Positions 33,841-45,200 of a stretch of DNA of 64,000 bases are shown one piece after another. The translations under genes were made by a program, and so were the position numbers. Position 1 is the stretch's first letter. Every line of letters begins with the position of its first letter. The notes beneath the pieces were generated by a model. The model was not told the DNA's origin, searched no databases, and saw nothing but the letters and a program-made list of their open reading frames with translations. Origin of the DNA: Odontesthes bonariensis (Eukaryota > Chordata > Actinopteri > Atheriniformes > Atherinopsidae); NCBI RefSeq assembly GCF_027942865.1, contig NC_134510.1:25599209-25663208 (forward strand). Reading direction: 5' to 3'.

Positions 33841-36800
33841 ATGTCCAGACAGCTCTCCCAGCTTCCGAACCCAGACCTCCCAGCCGGTGCAAGTCCACAG
33901 TTTGGAAGTTGTACTCAGCCTGCAGGCTCCCTCACAGGGGGGCACATTAACGCCATGGCTGGTCTGAAGTCCCTCCTGCAGCACCCCATGAAAGGAGACC
34001 ATCGTTTGAAAAACCCATGCGACACAAAAGGTGAAAAACCATCTCATTTGAAGAATGAATGCCTTGTAAAAGTGTTGTTTAAATGCTGTCAAGTGAAAAT
34101 GAGAAACTGGATAAACTTAAAGAAATCTCTAGGTATTCTAATGAGTAGCTGTAATGTTATAAACATGCAATTTGACACATTATGAGGCCCCAAACCTTGC
34201 ACCAAAGTCTTATGTGCTGCCACACATGCTTAAGATGACTCCACCGTGACCCTGATGACTACTCTATTGGATTATAATCCCTGCTGCAAATTCAAATTAG
34301 GATCCAGATTACAGTGAGTGTGAACGTGTTTTGGTTTAACTGCTAAATGCAGACATGCATTCCTGGTTGCTTTCTCTTCCAAACACAGCTCCATACCTCT
34401 GCTGTGAGATTTGTTCAGGGGCTTTATGTTATCACATCCACTTGTGTTTTGGTGCTTGCCTAATGCTGCAATTCAGCTACCATCTGGTCCATCTGTGAGG
34501 GTGTATTTGTCATTCTGAAAGGGAGAGAAAGAGAGGGAGATTTTGCAGGAGTGCATCCTAGGGATCATCCTTCCCCTCCATGTAGTTTTGGCACAAGTTT
34601 GCAAAGCCAGGCTGAGACATCTCAAGAAAAACCTTTTGCTGGTAGAACTGTCATGTGTGTTGACAGCTGCTAAAGTCCAAAAAACAGTGTTGTTCACCGT
34701 CATCATGTACTTTCTTTTGTCTGGTAGACAAAGACAGGCTGGACCTTGATGAGGACTCTTTGGGAGTGTGCCCCATGAGGAATGGAGTCAGCAATAATAA
34801 CAGTAATGGCTGTGGAGGAGGAGGAGGTGGAGGAGGAGGAGGAGGTGGAAATGGAGGAGGAAGCTACAACCAGTTCCTGGGGCCTCTTTTGTGGGATCGC
34901 ACCGTGCCTGCAGATGGGGGGCTCTTCCAGCTTCAGTACATGGACTTGGAGGAGTTTCTGACCGAAAATGGAATGGGCAGCATGCACAACAACAATAGCT
35001 CCAGTTCGGCCCAGATCCCCTCACAAAGCTCCCAGTCAGCTGTGCCCAACCAGAGTTCCCAGTGTCTACCGCCCTCATCTCCACCTGGATCTGCGTCCTC
35101 GTCACCCTCGTCCTCCTCTTCGCCATCTCTCATCGGTCTAGAGGTGGCTCAGCCGCAGAGTCTCGCAGGAGGAAGCGACTGTCTGCATGGTGAGTTAGGA
35201 GACATGTTTGTGAGGGAATAGGTGGTCAAGTGTGCCAGAGAGAGAAAATGTACAAACACAGTTCATTGTTAAAGTTTGTCCTTAAAGTTTGTCCAGTCAT
35301 GGAAGAGGGTTCTGCAAGCTTTGCAGAGTTGACTGGCTGAAAGAGACATGATGTCCCCTGCCTCTGATATGAGACTATTCAATAATGGTTGCGATGAGAT
35401 CAAGGTTATGTGGTGCGTCTGTAATGTTCCCATGGCCCTTTGATTCAGCACTTCAACTCTCCTTTAAGTTTAAAACAAATGCCACGATGACAAAGCACAA
35501 ACCTGTGGTCTAAGGTCAAACTAAAGGCATGAGATAGAGTCACATGGCTTCAAAGAGAAAATCAACACAACACAGAGTTTAAAGTTGGCTTCCTAACCAT
35601 GAAAAGCCCTTTTTCCATTTCTTGTAGCATGGTGCTGGGTAAAAAGTTGGATTGGGGAGGACATGAAAGGTTGAGGAGCAGTAAACAAAAAAAAAAAGTC
35701 CACAGCTTTCTGATGAGTCAACTTTATAGCAGTGACGAGGAGGTTTGTTTTCGCTTGGCATGTGATCTATGTACTGCAGTGTACAGTACAATCAGCATTC
35801 ACTCCCAGCCAATGATTTGTGGGCAGCAGGGTCAAAACACTACGAAGAGAGAGAAAGACACAGGGAGAGCAGTGTGTGGAGTGTTTGCGGTTGCGTGTCT
35901 TTAAATCTCTCCCCACTTCACACGCCACAGCCATGTGCACGCGTCGCTACACGTGCAGAGGCTGGGAGCACTGGAGTGAGAGAACTAGGGGCAGGGCCAG
36001 TAGACATGTAGGAGGAGCTCACAGGGGAGGGACGGACAGCAACAGGAAGAGTTTCCCCCCCAGTGCTGCTGGACTTCAAACTGAAAGTTTGATTACTAAT
36101 GACTACCATTTATTAAACTGGTTATCAGGAGCAGAGTTACAAGCTTTATGAGGTATTAACTCAAGACTTTTTAATGAAAATGCACAAAACCTCTCTTAAG
36201 ACGTTTCTAAAAATTGATAAAGAGTCTATGGACCTAACCCTAACCTCTGTGTCTTAGAAGAAGTTGTGTGAATATTTCACATAATCCCTCCCAAAGCTTG
36301 AAACTGGAGTGGCTGCATCCTCATTTGCAGTGTCATGAAGGTGCCCGACAAGCAGCTGCTTCATGAATTTTGAACAGACCTTTGCAACAGCCTCAGGCCT
36401 TCGTGGAATGCTGTTGTACAATTCTGGAGAAGCGCGTGGCCACATATTGAACGGTGTCTTCAACAGTAAAAGCCCCCTCTTATTTAAATGTCAGGACACG
36501 TGAATGAAACGTCTGTTCCAAAGCTTCGCAAAAAGCTGGAAAACACTGTCCAGGTTTGCATTCCAACAGAACTCTGAACCAGGTGGTTGCACTAACTAGT
36601 TCCTGCTGTTTTGTATGGCATGGCAGCATGACACATGCTTGCCTTCAGTAAAAACACGAGGGTTCAGGGATGTTTAGACCTGCTGATTGCGCAATGTTAT
36701 GATTGTTTTACTGCCGTATGAAGGCGCTGGGATTATAAAACGGGAACATCAAGGGTCTGCACTGTGCACCTACCATGAAAATATCGCCTACCCAGTGATT

Positions 36801-39389
36801 ATATGCAGCTTCTTATATATCAGTGGTCCACGTATAACAAGGTTAGACGGTGGGAATAGATCTATAATAACCTAATTGTTGGGTTTCTATCTATTAAATC
36901 CCAATATTTAACTTTTTATTGTGTTGCAAGTTTGCATAAAATACCAGCTCAGTGCAACTTACCATTTACATATATATTTTAGTCTGTGTTGATGTATTTA
37001 CATTCATATATGAATAGAGAGGAGCTTCAGGTTCAGGTTCATACGGTCACATTACTTCTAATTTTGTAATTAATTTAATTTCTGCCCATATTTTTAACAA
37101 GCTGAATGTGAATGGTGATAGTGAAGCCACGGGGTACGTCTGAGCTCTCAAAAGAATCACGAGTCAGTTAATTAAGGTGCATTGGGCCTTAAAGGGGGCG
37201 GTGTGATGTATAGCCTTTTAGTGGCCCCATGTAAAGAAACTGGTTTTGAGGGGAGGGGGGAAATGTTACATAACATTCCCACGTTTAGATTTTTCTCGTG
37301 ACATTCGTTCTGGATTTTGGCTTTGATCCACGAGGATTTCTGAGTAGTTTATTTGATAAGAAGTTGCATGTGTCATTTATTGATTGAGCAGATCGATGTG
37401 GGGTTGGTGTTCTGGTTCTGGTTCGCACAGCTGGCTTATGGAGGAGGTTTCCAGTCACACCAAAACTATGGTTATGGTTTTATTTAACATCAGGTGCATA
37501 TAGGTTATATGTCACTGATTTAATCTTTTATTCAGTATTTAATGTAAAAAAACAACAACTCAGATGTGCTTTGAGAATTTGATTATTCACTAATGCAACA
37601 ACTCTTTTTTTATGTAAACATAAATGCTGAAAACATTTTTCTAATATAATCACATAATAATGTATTTGTTGATGGAGTATTCTTTAATCATTAGGCTTGC
37701 CATGAAAACTTGGCCATGTCCATGAAAGCAGACTAAAAACATGTCCCTTATTCTTTGAAATCAGCTTCAGGTGTTTCTTGCAGTAAGAGAGTAGCTCTTT
37801 GCTTCCATCTGGTGGCCAACATGAGATACTGCATTTCTTATGTCCCTCTGGATTGTTTTCATCTCTCTACATTTGACAACAATGATAACTTCAGCCTTAT
37901 TGTATTGTAGTTAACAGCATGTTTCTCTCCTTAAATTCCAGGGAGTCAGACGAGTATGAACGACTCCTGTGAGTCCCCCTGTTCGTCTTCTTCGTCCTCC
38001 TGTCCGCCTCTACTGACGCCGACGGGCAGCGGACCAGATGCAGTTGGAATGTTTGATATGGATTCCTCAGATATGGCCTCAAACCAGCAGAGCTTTGACC
38101 CCAGAAGGCACTCCTTTAGTGAAGAGGAGCTGAAGCCGCAGCCAATGATCAAGAAGGCCCGCAAGATCCTGGTGCCCGATGACTTGAAGGTGAGGCAAAT
38201 GAGGAAAATTAAAAAAGTTCTTGTAACTTCTTGCTTTTTATTAACTGAGAACTATGCAAATACGTAGGTCATTATCAGTTCACTGAATGATTTGTCCTGA
38301 AAAAAATGGCAATCACATTTTTTTTTTTAGCTCAAATTAGTGTCTGATCAACAAACTAAAAGACACATGTATTTGATTATGGACGTTGAAATAAAAAATA
38401 CCACACATTTTCAGCACATTTTAGGTTGTTAAGAGACAAATAAACTGATTTCAAACGAGTAAAAGCAAACTAAAGAGAGAACAAATGTGTAACGCAGAGC
38501 AGAAATAACTGACCATGAAAACCAGTTAATCAGAAATAGGCTCACACAGAGCTCTCTACTTCTATTCTATTCTTGAGTTTGGAGACAAAACACAACAACA
38601 CTGCAGTATCCACAACAAAAATCAAGCCATATATGAAGCAAGGAGGGTATCAACAAAACCAACAGCTACAAAAGAAGAGTATTGAGAGTTAATTTCAGCT
38701 GAATTAAATGATTTAAGAGTATTAAGTTTGCGCGATGTGGATTGGTAGTTCGTGGGAGGGAATAAAAAGTAAGACCTCTGAGCTTGATTTGATTTTTACC
38801 AACAGTGGGATGTTGTACAGGCAACTTGTTTGCAAACTTTCTTTGCTCTCACACAGTAACTCAGTCCTGACCAAACTCTGAGCACCAGGGACGTAAAAAA
38901 CAAACAAACAAACAAGCAAAAAAAAGAATAAATAGAATAAAGAAAAGATAGAAAAAAAGAAACATGTCCTACGCTCATTCACAGCCAAACACCCACATTC
39001 CCAGTAACGGGGTGGGAGTTTGGCTGCATAACAGTACCACACTCTTCTGAGCATTCATTGATTCTTTTCCTCAAGTATTCACTTTATTTCAGTTGTGTCC
39101 GATAAAAAATGCATGGCCCACAAGCAGATGTTGAAATAATCAAACTATGCTGCTTTGGTTTGTGCCCTTACAGGATGAGAAGTACTGGACCAGGAGGCAT
39201 AAAAATAACGAGGCAGCAAAGCGTTCCCGAGACGCTCGCCGTCTCAAGGAGAACCAAATAACTGTGCGTGCCGCCTACCTGGAGAGAGAAAATGCCGCCC
39301 TCCGTCAGGAAGTGGCCGAGATGCGGAAGGAACTGGGGCGGTGTCGCAACATCCTTAGTAAATACGAGAACCGCCTCGGAGACCAGTGA
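33841..39389 (+). CDS. dbp: D-box binding PAR bZIP transcription factor (DBP), 4 coding exons
   Basis: Coding exons 33841-34030, 34728-35189, 37942-38189 and 39174-39389 join in phase to 371 aa. Features: [10 protein letters not shown]-terminal motif; Gly tract (about 92-108) from a GGA repeat; a conserved LLWDRTVP...YMDLEEFL activation block (117-141); Ser-rich region; PAR domain [17 protein letters not shown]...KKARKI; then after the last intron [25 protein letters not shown] as basic region, and a leucine zipper with L336, L343, M350. The intron just before DEKYW is shared by PAR bZIP genes. FDPRRH and EEELKPQP with KKARKI favour DBP over TEF (FNPRKH) or HLF. DBP is a clock-output activator binding TTAYGTAA sites as a homo- or heterodimer in the nucleus. 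E-boxes in promoter and intron 2 fit circadian control. Confidence 0.92.
34812..34864 (+). repeat. dbp: GGA/GGT triplet repeat coding a Gly tract in dbp
   Basis: Tandem GGA/GGT codons encode a run of 12 Gly, then Asn-Gly-Gly-Gly-Ser. Triplet repeats like this vary in length without frameshift. Confidence 0.85.
35950..36502 (+). promoter_or_regulatory. dbp: Two CACGTG E-boxes in dbp intron 2
   Basis: CACGTG at 35950-35955 and 36497-36502. Intragenic CLOCK-BMAL1 E-boxes, including intron sites, are described for mammalian Dbp. Because the hexamer occurs by chance about once per 4 kb, each site alone is weak evidence. Confidence 0.35.
37802..37815 (-). promoter_or_regulatory. Near-consensus CTCF site in dbp intron 2, minus orientation
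   Basis: CTTCCATCTGGTGG matches the reverse complement of the CTCF core at 13 of 14 positions. It points towards the site at 31602, enclosing the dbp promoter and first exons. Confidence 0.35.
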
Positions 39390-41490
39390 TGACAGCGTGG
39401 AGGAAAATCAGGAAGAGGAGAAATATAAGCTGGATTCAATTTAAGACTCTTGATTTTCTGGGGTGGCTTGATGGACAGAATGGGGTCGAGATGATGATGA
39501 TGAGGAGGAGGAGGAAGGTGGTGATTATGATGATGAATGTATAAGACAAGGAGAAGGTTTGTGTATTGAAGCTCAGGTGTCTTGTTTTGTCAAGGTGTCA
39601 GCTCTTAAAAGTGATCGATGGAGAGAATAATTTAACAGAAGAAAGATGTGACTTTTAAGAGTTTTGTTATTGGAGAATTGTATATTTTTATAATACTTCA
39701 GAAAAATTTAGAGGGAGAGCAAATCTGGAGAATAATTTTGTATATTTTCTACATGTTTGGGAAACAGATTTGGGGACAAGCTATGGTAAATATCCTTTTA
39801 TTTTAGATGAGTCGGGAGACGTCTCGGAGGATGTCCGCCACTGACGGGCATTGTCACGATGCAACAGCAGGGTTGAGGATGCATGTAACAAATGTAATAT
39901 AGAGAGCAAAATTATCTTAAAATCGTATTGTTCAACATTTTTTTTGGATTTTACTCGAGCACTTACTTTTTTTCCTGTCATGTATCTGTCACTGGGTATG
40001 CTCAAGAGAGACAGAATGAGAGACATGAGGAGACACCATGTACACAGTTCAGCACTGTCCAACGTTTTCCTTGGCCAGGTCTTGTTCTTCTTTTAACAGA
40101 AAAACTTCATCCCTTTTATTGTCTTTAGTTTCCCAACAATATTTGCTCATTGTAGCTCGGGTTTAACCTCCAATCGACAGGTAAATCTTTCTGTCCGTGC
40201 ACGGATCGGCTTTTCTCTGCCCCAGTGGAGGGCTTTCAGTCTACTCTGGTGTTTTGTGCACGTGAATGCCTTTAGTGGAGCCCCGAGTTGTGCTCCTTTG
40301 CCCCCCCTTTGAATTGCTGCTGTGTTCCTATACCCATGTCTCCATTTCTGTCTGCTCCCACTTGCTGCGAGTTACATCACAGTTTTGTGCTCTTCCCATA
40401 ACATTTTGTCCTCTCATGTACCTCAAGGGTAGATCGATTTAAATCGCAGTGTTGTAACATACTCTGACATAGTAATCTATCCTCTCAGTAAGACGCACAT
40501 TGTTTCTTGACTGTATTAAATGAACACAGTTTAATTAGCATTACGATTGGGGGAGATATGTTGTGTATATTGGACAGGCCTGTACTGTTTTATGTATTTG
40601 ATGTATTTCAGGAGATGGGTCGAGTACCCCCATTGAGTGGAATGGTGTCAATTTCTCAGATTTCTGGGAGAAATAAAAGCCAAAATTTCCTATGCTTATA
40701 CTCAAAGCTTGTTGCTATTCAGTGCTTTTTTTCCACACTGCTCCTTCCTCACGGTTTACCTACTTTTTACAGTATCTATAAATTTCTCTGTGTACCCACA
40801 ACATCTACACAGGGGCATGGTACACTATGTAATGTTCCTAGGGGAGGGAAGGCTAGTAATAGAGTGTGGTTTTAATCCCTTTAATGACCATGATGAATAG
40901 TTACCATTACAGCTATTGTTATTGTTATGATTATGATGATTATCCCTCTTATTGTTGGTGTTCTATATTATTGAATGTTTTTCTTTCTTTGGATGAACAT
41001 GATTTGTTGCACCTTGAAACATCTTCCGTGTTCCTCAGAAAGACTATTCAAATGGAAAAAAGAAACCCTCACCCACAGACGTCCAGCATCACTCACTTCT
41101 GCTTTGGATACTACTTGCACCATCTTTATCCGTGGATTTCACAAACGTGGCTCGGTAACTTGAACATGATCTTCATGCAGACTTATTTTACCTTTCACGA
41201 CGACCTCCTGAATTCCCCGGCTGTGTGTGTGGACTCTGCACACCGCTGATATACTCCTTGTTGATTTCTTTCAGCCTTTATCACATCATTCAGTGATTGT
41301 TTGCTCTCCCAACAGGACTTAGTCTCTGATAACTTCACAGATGTGGTTGATAAATCTTGTAGTGACTCTAAACTGATCAACTGCCCTGCTGCATCAATAG
41401 TGTCCACGGTGCCCAGCCTGCCAGTCAGTGCTGGTTATTTGGATGTAGTTGAAATTTCCCAGAAACACCAATAAAAGATTGTTTTCATTC
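39390..41490 (+). other. dbp: dbp 3' UTR
   Basis: About 2.1 kb of non-coding sequence to an AATAAA at 41470-41475. Contains GATGAT and GAG repeats near 39490-39535 and a CACGTG at 40259-40264. Shorter 3' ends are possible. Confidence 0.5.
41470..41475 (+). terminator. dbp: Candidate polyadenylation signal, dbp
   Basis: AATAAA (in CACCAATAAAAG) followed by T-rich sequence and TGTTTTCCTCGCC about 25-40 bp later. Confidence 0.5.
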
Positions 41491-42242
41491 ACTACTGCTC
41501 TGTTTTCCTCGCCTGTTTCATCACAACTTCGCATATTCCGCTTAAGCTTGATCTTGAATTAAAGCCAATATTGAGGGGGACAATGAGCCACAGGGGTCAA
41601 ATTTCAGCTTGATAATCAGGCTCTGAAATGCAGTGGGGTGTTCCAGGGCGACTTGTTTTGATTTTCTCCATGTTTGTTCACATTGTACACATTCCAAAGC
41701 TTTTGGTTCAAATATGCATTCTTGCCCAACAAACCCAAAGATGCTCTGCGCGGCCATTTAAGGAGTATTTTACACAATGGGCTGATGTGCTCACTAATAT
41801 GATTACAAACAGATAGTAGTTGAATGTAGTTGTGAGTTGAGTTGAGAGATTAAAAATGCTGCATTCTGGCCCCATTCTTCAGTCGAAGTAACAAGCCAGA
41901 CCAGGCTGAAGGAAAACAAGACTTCCATTCAACATGTCAGGTAAAATCCATCAATTTCCTCCTTGAATAGCATTTCCTGTGTGTTTTATTGTGAGCTGCT
42001 GCAACAGTCATCTAATGTCATCCCCTTTATCCTCTGTCTCAACAGAAATGGGTGAAAGGTCCTTCTGAGAGGAATTTTACTCAATTCTCAATACGAACCA
42101 GATGTGTGCTCCTGGGCTGTACCCTCTCTGAATGTCTCCCCCTCCCTGGATCTCTCCCCTCTCCCACCCTTTGTTCCCCCCTCCTTAAAAATGCTGTTTC
42201 CGCGTGTCCCTCACTCATACCGTCTCAGGCCTGGCTTCTAGG
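41491..42242. other. Spacer and presumed promoter/leader of WAP-CCP gene
   Basis: No coding exon. CT-rich sequence at 42115-42190 precedes the signal-peptide exon. The core promoter was not identified. Confidence 0.35.
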
Positions 42243-45200
42243 ATGGACTGTGCACTGCTGCTGCTGTCCCTGTGGGCTCTGACTGGAACGGTGTCCCCGC
42301 AGCCTTCAGGTAAGCCCTCCGTCACTCACAGCTGGGACAGCATTGACCCCTGTATGCAAAATAAACATTGCTCGACTGTCACTGCATCGTAGGAATAAAT
42401 AATGAACAATGTCCTAGTGCAATACGCAGTTAGACTGGCTGGACTTTCCTCTGCATGCTTTGTTGTTCTTGGACATAAAAGTCATGAAGCATCTTGCGTT
42501 TGGATATTTGCATTTAGTTTGACTTGATCATTACCAGAATCTCAGGCTGGGGATATGCATTATTGTCTACCTTAGTTTTTGATCTTAATGCTGGATTAAT
42601 AAATACCATGATTGCCTGTACTCTGTGCAAATGTCAGGATGTCAAAAAAGTGAATAATTTCTTTGTAAGTTTATTGCTACTATTACTAAAGTGCTTTACA
42701 TCAAAAGCTCACATTTCATCCATGTATATAGGCCTTTAGTATACTTTGTAAATGGAATATTGGTGTAATATCATCATTTACCTTTAAGCCAAAGGTTTTC
42801 CATTATACCGGTCCGTGGTTTATATTGATCAGTGATTATTTAACATCGCAGGTGCTGCCTGTATGTACTGTACACTATGTCTCCAAATTGTATTGGGGTA
42901 ATTATGTGTGTTCAAGTATCACATGTATGTTTGTGGTCACACGTGCGCCGAACAGTTTTTGAAAAGAGGGAGACGTACTCGTCCCCCCTCACCCCCTTTC
43001 CTTCCCTCTTCTTCTCAAATGTTTTGGACATTGAGGGTGGGCTGATGTTAGCATGCGCCCAGCAATTGGAGGATTTGTTTCAATGATACGTGATGGAATA
43101 CGTACGGATAAAAAGAGGGTAATGAGGTTGGGCACTATCAGAGAACTCCTGCAGACTGAGTCAGCTCAAACACAAATCATAGTTTAGATCAAGTTTTTTC
43201 TGCTGAGAAAACGGTTAATAGATAGTCCCACTTTTCTAAGAAAAAATAAAGCAAGATTGATAGCTGAATAGCAAAGAATAACAAAGCCAGCCATCCAAAT
43301 ACTTACTCATCTGGCAACCTGGGTGGCAAATGTTTGCCCGGCCACCCACGCTGAATTTGCCTTCCTTGAAACAGAAAACAAAGCAGAATTGGCAAACTGA
43401 ATTTTTTTATGACCCTTAGAGTTTGCGGAATCTTTACAAGGGGCCGTAGATAGAATCGAGGTAAACAAACAATTACTGTGGGGATGTGACGGTGTGTGGG
43501 TATCACAACAGGGTCATGTCCGGAGAGACTTCTTGGAGAGGAGACGAGGAAGATGTGTCCTCGGCCGTGCAAATCTGACAGCGACTGTGGCAGCAAACGG
43601 CAGTGTCTGTGTGACGGCCAGTGTGGTCTCAGCTGTGTGGCTCCAGGTAATTATTTGTACTTCTGTGTGCCCTCAGTTGTCACTGTGAAAGGCAATGTGG
43701 GCTCAGTCATTAAAAGTGTGTGTGTGCATATCTGCAGCTGTGCCAACACAGATCTGCACATGTGAGTCTTCTCTTGGAAAATAAAATAAAAACCCTGAAC
43801 TCACTAAATCTGTCCTCAAAATGCAATTTCACTGTTGAGCACAAGCTTTTCATTATGTTTGATATCTGTAAAATGGGGCACCGTGATTGCAAACAATCGA
43901 CTTCTACAACCTCATTAGTGCTCTTTTAAAGTGGTTTAGTAGTAACCATTTCATTTGTCTTACACAGGGAACACTCACACACAACGCAGTCTTGTTTTCT
44001 GTTCCGTCTCCTCCCTCTGGATCATCTCTTTTCTCCTCAGGTCGTACTTGTCCCTGGCCTCTTCCCCTCAGCGATAACTCAGAAGCTCGCCTCCTTTCTC
44101 CCACTCATTCCTTTTCTGCCCTGCTTGAAGTACGCTGCAAGCCAGGCTTCGCATTCCCCAATGGCTTGGATGCCACTGTTCGTCGTTGTCAGGGTGACCG
44201 GCAATGGAGTGGGGATGATCCCATCTGCACAGGTGGGCTTCAGTATTCTCTGTCTTTTTATGTCAGGTTGCTTTATGGGAAGAGATTCACACCACAGGTA
44301 GATTACACATGAGGGAATAAAATGGGGTGTGTTTCTTTAAGTCCAAGCTGTTTGTCTTACACAGCAGAGGTGGACAGTGTTTAAAGTACGTGCGTAGCTC
44401 AATCCTGGCCAAGGGCCGAGCATGAGCAAGACTCAGAGGGGCAGAGAGAGATATACAGGAATGAAACTCCTAGTAATTGCGTTGACTTGGACGTTGCACA
44501 ACTGCAACCTATTCTCCCCATCACCATGGCAACCAGAGAGTTCAGAATGGCCGTCTGAAGAATTTGCTGCTGAACTGTTGATAAGTTTAAACAGGCATTG
44601 AAGTCTAAGTACACATGTGTGTGCTCATAGATTGAATGCATGCAAACTAAATGCATCCCCGCTGTGTTTCTAACATCATGTGCATGCGTTCAGCTGTGTT
44701 CTGTGGTGTTGGCACTGTGTGCCACCCTCCAGTGCACAAAATTTGAATGAAGGCTGTTTTTGCTTTGCTGTTTCTGGGTGGTCAGAATAGACCTACCGCA
44801 CACTTCAAAAGCCATACAATGAAACAGAAAGACTGATTACAGACGAAAAGTCAAATCAAGCTGAATACATGTAACCGCACGAGGCGACTGTATTTTCTTC
44901 ACCCATTAAGACCAGAGGTGCCCGATAACCATAGGAAGACAGATGCTGCATCAGGTCTGAATGGTTAAGTGATCTGTAACACATGTGTGAACACCCCACA
45001 CAAATGAATATGCTGCCATTAACACATTTGAGCAAATGCATTACAAGCTGAGATCAATTCTTAAAGAATGCCAGTTTACAAGCCATTGATTGATGTAGAT
45101 TTTGTAAGCAAAGTATTTCAGTGATCCCCGAGATTCACACTTTTTAGAACATAGATTTTTCTTATTGACACGCAGCACCTGAAAATGTGCGCTACCTACG

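Noticed and set aside
33549-33950. ORFs of alternating Thr-His or Val-Cys
   Set aside because: Produced by the CA microsatellite read in different frames.
36254-36463. Minus-strand ORF with IPRRPEAV, resembling a transposase C-terminus
   Set aside because: Match is too short and isolated, and no other transposase signature was found around it.
37610-37617. TTATGTAA D-box-like site in dbp intron 2
   Set aside because: Would suggest self-regulation by DBP, but such 8-mers are expected a couple of times in the window by chance, and another occurs in the znf865-like 3' UTR.
39174-39389. TEF or HLF as identity of the PAR bZIP gene
   Set aside because: [15 protein letters not shown] and KKARKI fit DBP better; TEF has FNPRKH and KKAKK at these places.
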